Assembly (NCBI RefSeq): GCF_001457775.1
Contig: NZ_CYSG01000002.1
Location: forward strand, 62,001 to 126,000
Origin: Phaeobacter sp. CECT 5382
GTDB taxonomy: Bacteria > Pseudomonadota > Alphaproteobacteria > Rhodobacterales > Rhodobacteraceae
Reading direction: 5' to 3'
DNA length: 64,000 bases
Made by a program: the position numbers and the translations under genes. Under the pieces are notes generated by a model, which searched no databases, had not been told where the DNA came from, and saw only the letters and a program-made list of their open reading frames with translations. This document shows positions 61,861-64,000 of the stretch, piece after piece (position 1 is the first letter of the stretch; every line of letters begins with the position of its first letter).

Positions 61861-62452
61861 AATGGCTGTCCTCTCTGACGTGATAGGTAAAGGCGTCGAT
61901 TGAATCGTGGATCGATTCAACCAAGGCTGAACTGTTTATCTCGCGTTCGGAGGAACCGACGCGCAGATAGGCCTGGCCGGGGGACAGACTTTCATCTTCC
62001 TGTACCTGAACCGGGGTGGCAAAGGCATCCGGCAGCAGCGCGCGTACGGCGGCGGCTTCTCCGGCGGAGACAATGATGCTCATGGGTTGGTTGGTCTGGA
62101 ATTTGGCCATATCCGTCATCTGATCGACGATATGATGGCCAAATGTAGCAGACATGGCATCCGGCAGCACCGCGCTGGTCAGAACCTTGAACATCGGATC
62201 CAGCGATTCGATCAGTTGTGACTGAGCTTCCTGATAGGTGAAATTCAGATCCTCAAGAGAACTGGCCAAGGAGGCTGAAATCTTGGTGACCTCCTGATCC
62301 TTGGCGGTGACGGCGTCATCCCAGCCGGCACTATATCCGTTCTCGAAAGACACCAGTCGCGCCTCTTCCAGGACCTCTTCCGAGACCTCGGGAATGATTG
62401 CTTCCACTTTGGTTGCTGAACCAAAATCTTCCAGAAGATGGGTTATGCTCAT
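61853..62452 (-). CDS. FliH-like flagellar export protein
   Basis: A 199 aa protein between fliF and fliN. The N-terminal half holds acidic and Ala-rich helices (FENGYSAGWDDAVTAKDQEV is the FliH-like charged helix), the second half is an alpha/beta domain. Position and helix pattern match the divergent alphaproteobacterial FliH, which regulates the FliI ATPase. Sequence similarity to standard FliH is weak, so this stays an inference. Confidence 0.75.
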   Translation of the reverse strand: MSITHLLEDFGSATKVEAIIPEVSEEVLEEARLVSFENGYSAGWDDAVTAKDQEVTKISASLASSLEDLNFTYQEAQSQLIESLDPMFKVLTSAVLPDAMSATFGHHIVDQMTDMAKFQTNQPMSIIVSAGEAAAVRALLPDAFATPVQVQEDESLSPGQAYLRVGSSEREINSSALVESIHDSIDAFTYHVREDSHYG

Positions 62453-64000
62453 CAGGCCCGCTCCTCGTTTTCTTCAAGCCAGCCCCGAAGGATCTGGACG
62501 GTTTCTTCCTGACGTTCGCCGATCATTTCACGCAGGCGATCTACTGGGTTTTCGCCGCCACCGATGGCAGGCAAACCGCCACCCATACCGCCCATGTCGC
62601 CGATACCACCCATGCCACCCATGGGTTCGAACTGACCGCCACCGCCATCCTGGATTTCACCATCCAGGGCGATATTGGCACCCAGGTCCGGGTTCATCAT
62701 GAAATCCCCCATGCCCGGTGCCGTGCCCATGGCTGGCAGATCGGACAGACCACCACCCATGTCACCCATGTCAGGACCCGCAAGCGCCGGAACGCCGCTG
62801 CCTGTCCCGGCGAGAATCGGGCGTACAACAAAGAGGCCAAGAACCAGACTGACAATGGCCAGAGCCGCCATTTGAATGATTGCCATGGCATCAATGTAGA
62901 GATTGTCCATGAACGAGCTGGTGACGGCCGTGCCCTGAGGTTCGATATTGGGCATATCCATTGATTTCAGGGTAATGACATCGCCACGTGTTTCATCAAA
63001 TCCGACGGCAGCCGAAATCAATTCCCGCAGGGCGCCAAGCTCTTCTTCGGGGCGCGCCTCAAACACGGCCTCACCGGCTTCGTTGTTGACCGTGGTGCCA
63101 TTGATTAGAACCGCGACGGTCAGACGTTTGATCGCACCAGGACCACGAATGATCTCTTTTTCGGTTTCGGAGATCTCATAGTTCACCCGTTCACGCGTGG
63201 CACTGGTGTTATTTTTGGATCCCTGGCCCGCAGCGGCGTCGCCGTCGGGTATATTGGAGGCAACAGTGACTTCGCCGGATTGATTGCTAGAGACATCGGC
63301 GCGTTCTTCGACATCGGTGCTGATCGCAACACGGCTGGCCGGATCAACGCGTTTTTCGCGAATGGATTCGGTGTCGGTGACGGTATCGACACTGACCTCG
63401 ACCACGGCATTGCCATGACCAACGCGGGCTTCAACAAGTCGCAGGACCCGATCACGAATCGACTGTGAGCGGTCATCGGTCCCGGCGCCGGCAGCAGCGG
63501 CGGCTTCGTGGGATCCGATCAAAGCCCCATTGGCATCGATCACAGCAACATTTTCAACCGCCAGACCCGTGACAGCCGAAGCAATCAAGAAGCGAATCGC
63601 ATTGGCCTGGGCCGGTGTGATTGGGGATCCCAGGGGCACCACCGATACGGAGGCTGTTGGATCAACGGTGCGCTGAAAGGGATTGGCGCCGGTATTTGCA
63701 ATATGCACCCGGGCTTGACTGATATGGGGGCTGGCTACGATGGTCCGGGCCAGCTCGCCTTCTTTTGCACGCCAGTAGGCGGCATCGAACATTTGGGACG
63801 TGGTGCCAAAACCGGTGAGCGAGTCGAGCAACTCATAGCCTTTGCCGCCATTGGCGGGCAGGCCTTCGCTGGCCAGCGTCATGCGCAGCTCATCCCGGCG
63901 GCTAGATGGCACATAGATAGAGCCACCGCGTACTTCGTATTGGGTACCGGCCTGTTCCAGCGCCCGCACTACATCTCCGGCCGAGCCGCTTTCCAGCCCG
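62452..64000 (-). CDS. fliF: Flagellar M-ring protein FliF (N-terminal part beyond window)
   Basis: FliF forms the MS ring of the basal body. At least 515 codons are in the window and the frame stays open at the right edge (GLESGSAGDVVRALEQAG). Features include SLTGFGTTSQMFDAAYWRA, RVHIANTGANPFQR, TERE-type KRVDPASRVAIST and the FliG-binding tail PVDRLREMIGERQEETVQIL. The second membrane segment (AIIQMAALAIVSLVLGLFVV) is followed by a Gly/Met-rich insertion (for example PMGGMGGIGDMGGMGGG) before the tail. Confidence 0.94.
   Translation of the reverse strand, partial: GLESGSAGDVVRALEQAGTQYEVRGGSIYVPSSRRDELRMTLASEGLPANGGKGYELLDSLTGFGTTSQMFDAAYWRAKEGELARTIVASPHISQARVHIANTGANPFQRTVDPTASVSVVPLGSPITPAQANAIRFLIASAVTGLAVENVAVIDANGALIGSHEAAAAAGAGTDDRSQSIRDRVLRLVEARVGHGNAVVEVSVDTVTDTESIREKRVDPASRVAISTDVEERADVSSNQSGEVTVASNIPDGDAAAGQGSKNNTSATRERVNYEISETEKEIIRGPGAIKRLTVAVLINGTTVNNEAGEAVFEARPEEELGALRELISAAVGFDETRGDVITLKSMDMPNIEPQGTAVTSSFMDNLYIDAMAIIQMAALAIVSLVLGLFVVRPILAGTGSGVPALAGPDMGDMGGGLSDLPAMGTAPGMGDFMMNPDLGANIALDGEIQDGGGGQFEPMGGMGGIGDMGGMGGGLPAIGGGENPVDRLREMIGERQEETVQILRGWLEENEERA

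Noticed and set aside
62560-62780. CRISPR-like or minisatellite array
   Set aside because: The repeats are in-frame Gly/Met codons of fliF, without spacers or constant repeat length.
1-64000. tRNA, rRNA, prophage, insertion sequence or integron
   Set aside because: No cloverleaf-like gene, transposase, integrase, capsid gene or long terminal repeat was recognised in either strand.

Overview
The window looks like the replication-origin-proximal part of the chromosome of a Roseobacter-group Rhodobacteraceae (Alphaproteobacteria). The evidence is the combination of parAB-rsmG-mnmG-mnmE, rho-hemJ, maf-aroE-coaE-dnaQ-secB, hslVU, a complete regB-senC-regA redox cluster, an alphaproteobacterial flagellar locus, and several TTAA-N7-TTAA boxes of the kind bound by CtrA. 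No species is assigned. There is no sign of a prophage, insertion sequence, CRISPR array, tRNA or rRNA.

Layout. 0-4.3 kb: grpE (cut by the window edge) and hrcA on the minus strand, divergent from rph-rdgB-hemW and a small DUF454 gene. 4.3-9.8 kb: a tight minus-strand run mnmE-mnmG-rsmG-parA-parB with two perfect 16-bp parS palindromes inside mnmG and rsmG. 9.8-11.8 kb: rho, which carries an in-frame amber codon, and hemJ. 11.8-12.2 kb: a gene-free segment with DnaA-like boxes, a perfect CtrA box and an AT-rich stretch, from which the nearest genes diverge; this is the likely oriC. 12.2-18.6 kb: maf-aroE-coaE-dnaQ, then secB and fxsA (minus) and timA-mltA-smr (plus). 18.6-24.8 kb: a DUF900 lipoprotein, hslV-membrane protein-hslU, a DUF1127 gene, two Lin0512 paralogues, a broken small gene and trxA. 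24.8-33.5 kb: a minus-strand operon tsaE-amgK-murU-addB-addA covering tRNA modification, peptidoglycan recycling and double-strand-break repair.

33.6-38.1 kb: a PAS-only membrane protein with a CtrA box, then regB, senC and regA. 38.1-44.9 kb: an HD hydrolase, ahcY with a structured leader, DUF2853, a probable small RNA, DUF1761, and tsaD-gpsA-yciI-EVE. 45-48.6 kb: hemD, a mitofilin-like protein and HemY. 48.7-54.2 kb: an accessory-looking cassette, with a LuxR-type regulator divergent from an aminotransferase, a GMC oxidoreductase and an acyl-CoA synthetase. 54.4-64 kb: flagellar genes, motB-flgE-flgK-flgL-flgI on the plus strand converging on fliF-fliH-like-fliN-fliP on the minus strand.

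The most notable points are the oriC/parS region with a CtrA site, the nonsense codon plus cluster of odd substitutions in rho, CtrA boxes that link replication, a PAS protein and motility, a three-hairpin RNA candidate at 41.5 kb, a switch-like leader in front of ahcY, and a low-GC block inside addB. Everything is read by eye. Boundaries rest on start-codon and ribosome-binding-site judgement, and no database search was run.
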